Below are positions 60,609 to 64,000 of a DNA stretch of 64,000 bases, one piece after another. The stretch spans positions 11,838,271-11,902,270 of the forward strand of contig OZ234499.1 of the NCBI GenBank assembly GCA_965153455.1, read 5' to 3'. Source of the stretch: Sphagnum compactum (lineage: Eukaryota; Bryophyta; Sphagnopsida; Sphagnales). The position numbers were made by a program, and so were the translations under genes. The notes below the pieces were generated by a model. The model was not told where the DNA came from, searched no databases, and saw only the letters and a list, made by a program, of their open reading frames with translations. Position 1 is the stretch's first letter; the number at the start of each line of letters is the position of its first letter.

Positions 60609-61180
60609 TGGATGCAAGTTTGAAGTTTGGAGCAAGAAGACACACCTCATTCTTTTTCAAGTAGGGTTTTTCTTCATTATTATAAGTTTTATTTTTTTCT
60701 TATTTTCTACTCTTTATTTGGTTTCTTCTTTTTTGTAATTTTTTTTCTTTTAAAATGATTTTACTGTATTTCCCTTTCCTTGTTTCATTTGTTTCCATTC
60801 CTTTTTTATAGTTTTTGTGTTTTTACTTTCTTTTGTTTATGTTTGTTTCATGTTTTAATTTTTTCTATTCTTATTTTGTCTATCTTCATTTTTTTCTATT
60901 TTTATGCGTTTATTTATTTATTTAGTTTTTATTTTTCTTTTCCAAAAAAATTCTAGTTTTTCTAATATGTTTTATAATAAAAATAATTAAAAAAAACTTT
61001 TTTATTTTTGTTTGATTAGACGCAGGTTTGAAGTTTGGAAAAAGAAGACAAACCTCATTTTTTTTTCAAGTATGGTTTTTTTTCTCTTTCTTTTGCTCTC
61101 TGTTTTGTTTCTTATTTTTTGTCATCTATTTTTTAATTTTCTTTTAAGATTATTTTACTGTATTTCCCTTTTTTGTTTCA
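60609..61180. repeat. Diverged direct repeat within T-rich DNA
   Basis: About 60,609-60,800 and 61,016-61,180 share GCA(A/G)GTTTGAAGTTTGGA, AAGAAGACA.ACCTCATT, TTTTCAAGTA.GGTTTTT and TTTTACTGTATTTCCCTTT in the same order. The intervening DNA is T-rich. No coding sequence is visible. Confidence 0.7.
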
Positions 61181-61189
61181 TGTTTAAGT

Positions 61190-64000
61190 GTTTACAAAAA
61201 GTTTCTAATTGTTAAAGTGTTTTTCTGTTTTTATTTTTTTCTAGTTTTTTCCCTTTTTAAAAAATATATTTGTTCTATTTGGATGGATGACGAGATGGAT
61301 GACGGACGGATGGATGGATGAAAAGCTTCATTTCATCCCGACGTCCTTTACTATATGTAATGTCATCTTATTTTTTGGCTGGGTTTTTACATTTTTTTAA
61401 GGGCCAATTGATTTTTCATTGCATGATGAGAAAGAGCTAACACGATCATTATGCATGGGTAAGGCCCTTAGATGGGTGCATTACTAGAAGTTGATGTTAC
61501 CTTTGTTTGTCGTCTTAAGTGGGCATTTTATTCTAGTAACACTCCCCATTCATAGGGTTTAATTACCACATAATGGTTGTATAATGGGTCACATGGAAAT
61601 TGACCCTTACCTAACAAAATTATCGAGTCAATTTTGCATAGTGCATCTATGTAAAGTTCACCTAGCTTACTTATTTCATGAATGCCTACCAACTTGGGCC
61701 CTTGCCCTACATACAAGGATTTAGCTAAATTTTCTTAGTTTTAAAGGAACACATTTTATAAAGTGAAATTTTAAGGGCCCTTGCCACAAGAAAGGCACCT
61801 TATGTGAAAAGGTCTACATTTCAATTTTTAATTATTTCAAACCTACATGCAAGCTTTCATATAGAGATTACCATGCACATTTTCTTTAGGCCCAAGCAAA
61901 CATGTTGGTAACCCTTGCCAATTCACATGCATCCTAACCCAATTTGGTGTCTTCTTTAGGTTTTTTTAAAAAGATTTTGTGCTAGGTGGAATACACAATC
62001 ACCTACTAGTTCCATGGTTGGTTTTGTTAATTCCACTTGTGATGTGAATAGATACATGGTTGAGAACATTGTAGTCATGTGAATCATCCATGGGGAACAT
62101 TGGCCACATTTTAGAACAAGTGTTTTAGTAGAACATATTAATCACCACTTCATAGAACATTATCTCACTCTACTTAACTAAATGTGTTCCTAAGTGAAAT
62201 GTGTTAGCCCCTTCTATACGAGAACAATAGTTTAAGCCATTTTTGGTGTAATGTTGCTTTTTTAATGACCATTGCAATCCATGAAAAAAGAATTATCTTA
62301 ATGTTTACTTATTAAAATTATTCTTAGAGTATTTTAGTGTGGGGCATGCAATTCTTTGATTTTAAAAATAAAAAACCCATTGGTTGGGTATTTGAATTTT
62401 TACAAAAAAATTGCTTGTTCTAGGTATTCCAAAACCTTCAAAAGCTTGTCATGTTTCATGAAAAAACTAGCAATTTTCTAGGTGTTTATTTGATTTTTTC
62501 AAAAAAATCAAAAAATCATGGTTAACATAAAAAGAGTGAAAAAACATTCCCACATGAACTAGAAGTATGTGGGAACTTTGAATGGAGGCATTCCCGTGAC
62601 TCCCGATTTGAGCTTTGACTTTGGGAATGGGAAGTTTTGAAATGTCCCAAACTTTTGGATCAAGGTTTCAGGGACCAAACCTTGCCCAAATAAAACCTTC
62701 TTGAAACTGCTGAAAAGTTCTTGAATAATATTACAATAAAGTGGGGTTGCATTCCCAAAATAAGAATATGGTCAATTTATGGTCAAATGGAAAAATTGGG
62801 AACCAAATTTCCAAAAAGATTCTCAACCATTTAATTGATGTTTTGAGGAAACAAATCAATTTTAATTGAAAGCTTGTTACACTTTTCGGAATATCATTTC
62901 AAAGGCTACAAGTTTTCCTTTGAAATATTTCAATTTGGAGATGAAATGAAAAAGTTACGAGATTGAAAATGGCAAGATTCATAATTGGGCAAAAATGTCA
63001 AGTTGATGTAACTTCCATGTAGAATTGTAAAGTATATTATAAGGAGGGAAATGGTGATTCCTCTTAAATCCAAATAGTGGTGAGTCTTGTGAATCCAAGT
63101 TAACCTATGATTCATCCATCATTTTGGTTTTAAAATGCACTAGTTGTCGTATTATTTAGTTTGTGTAATTTGACATATTCAAAAGTTCAACTTGAAAAGT
63201 TCATTAGAGTTTTATCCTGGAGTTCTCATGCAACTTTTGTCTCAATATGTGAAGCTAGGAAGCATGCACAAAGCTTTCAAATATTTTGCATGACACAATA
63301 TCGAAAAGTTTACTTAATACCTTATGACAAGCCTATGGGGTTGTGTCATAGTCATTGTCATATTTGGTCAATAAAAACATGTAGAACAAAATAATTGATT
63401 TTGGTTTCAAATATGATGTCTCAAGTTGGACATCGAGCAATTTAATACATTTGTTATGCAATACTAATGGGGAGTTACAACAACAAACACATAAACATTA
63501 GTAGTTTTTTCATGAACCATGTCCAAACTTTAAAATTAGTAGGTGGGCTTTTAAATGATATGAGCTTCAAAACAACACACAATATTACAAAAAAATTAGT
63601 AATATGCACTACTAGGAGATGTGGTCCTAGCTGTTATGCATTCCACTCATTTTTTATTGGATTGGACCATTCTATTATAATGACATTTCACCCAACATAA
63701 TGGAATTGGCCAGTGAATGAGGTCGTGTGGCAATGACTAGTGGAATCCTAATGGGTTAGTTTAAAACAAAAGCGAACATGGATTATCCCATGCGATCGTT
63801 AAATGAAACACATATTGATGTTATGGTGATTGCATAATGATTTTCTTATGATTATTCAACCTATTGTTCTAGTGGGCGTATATTGCTCTTGTAGTGATTG
63901 CATAAAATGATATTCCATAATGGTTGCACATTGATCTTTATGTGAGTCCATAGTGATTTTCTAGTGACTAACTATGTTAATGATTCGAAAAAGTTGTAAT
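61190..64000. other. Gene-free region to the window end
   Basis: A GGAT/GACG simple tract lies at 61,280-61,322. The remainder is AT-rich with short unsupported frames, such as 61,716-61,528 on the minus strand and 63,161-63,394 and 63,467-63,700 on the plus strand. None is recognisable. Confidence 0.5.

Noticed and set aside
1-64000. tRNA, rRNA or CRISPR-like loci
   Set aside because: No tRNA T-loop/A-box pair, rRNA segment or regularly spaced identical repeat set was found by eye.

Overview
This is 64 kb of nuclear DNA from a land plant: AT-rich, repeat-dense, with GT-AG introns, CACTA, hAT-like and non-LTR transposon remnants, and TTTAGGG-type motifs. The Aux/IAA gene has a very long N-terminal region, and the retroelement types feel like those of seed-free plants (fern, lycophyte or bryophyte). 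That placement is an inference; no diagnostic sequence fixes the species.

Three host genes can be supported. (1) At the left edge, on the minus strand, lies the first coding exon of a VPS13-type (chorein) lipid-transfer protein; the rest is outside the window. (2) From 20.27 to 26.38 kb, on the plus strand, is a six-exon LisH-domain gene of unknown function. Its third intron (21,237-24,598) holds a decayed retroelement whose reverse transcriptase resembles Penelope-like elements. (3) From 34.34 to 31.32 kb, on the minus strand, is a complete five-exon Aux/IAA auxin co-repressor with an EAR motif, a GWPPV degron and a PB1 domain. Genes 2 and 3 converge, with about 5 kb between their stop codons.

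Layout. 0-2 kb: VPS13 exon 1 and upstream region with a 3 x 22 bp tandem repeat. 2-4 kb: hAT-like remnant. 4-10 kb: AT-rich repeats, including a diverged ~1.2 kb tandem duplication whose first unit is interrupted by a 1.3 kb CACTA-type element. 10.4-11.3 kb: 3' fragment of a non-LTR element. 14.0-14.5 kb: second hAT-like remnant. 19-26.4 kb: LisH gene. 28-31 kb: simple repeats and local duplications. 31.3-34.3 kb: Aux/IAA, with a repeat-rich upstream region to ~35.7 kb. 36-47 kb: no recognisable gene. 47.7-51.1 kb: a nearly full-span but dead non-LTR element with an N-terminal zinc finger, an RT and a nuclease-like C-terminus, split by a perfect-hairpin 140 bp CACTA MITE. 52-64 kb: repeats and gene-free sequence.

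The three genes have no evident functional link. The most notable items are the hairpin MITE, the intronic retroelement, the zinc-finger/nuclease-like non-LTR family, the unusual Aux/IAA and a dispersed foldback repeat family. Family assignments come from recalled motifs, not from any search.
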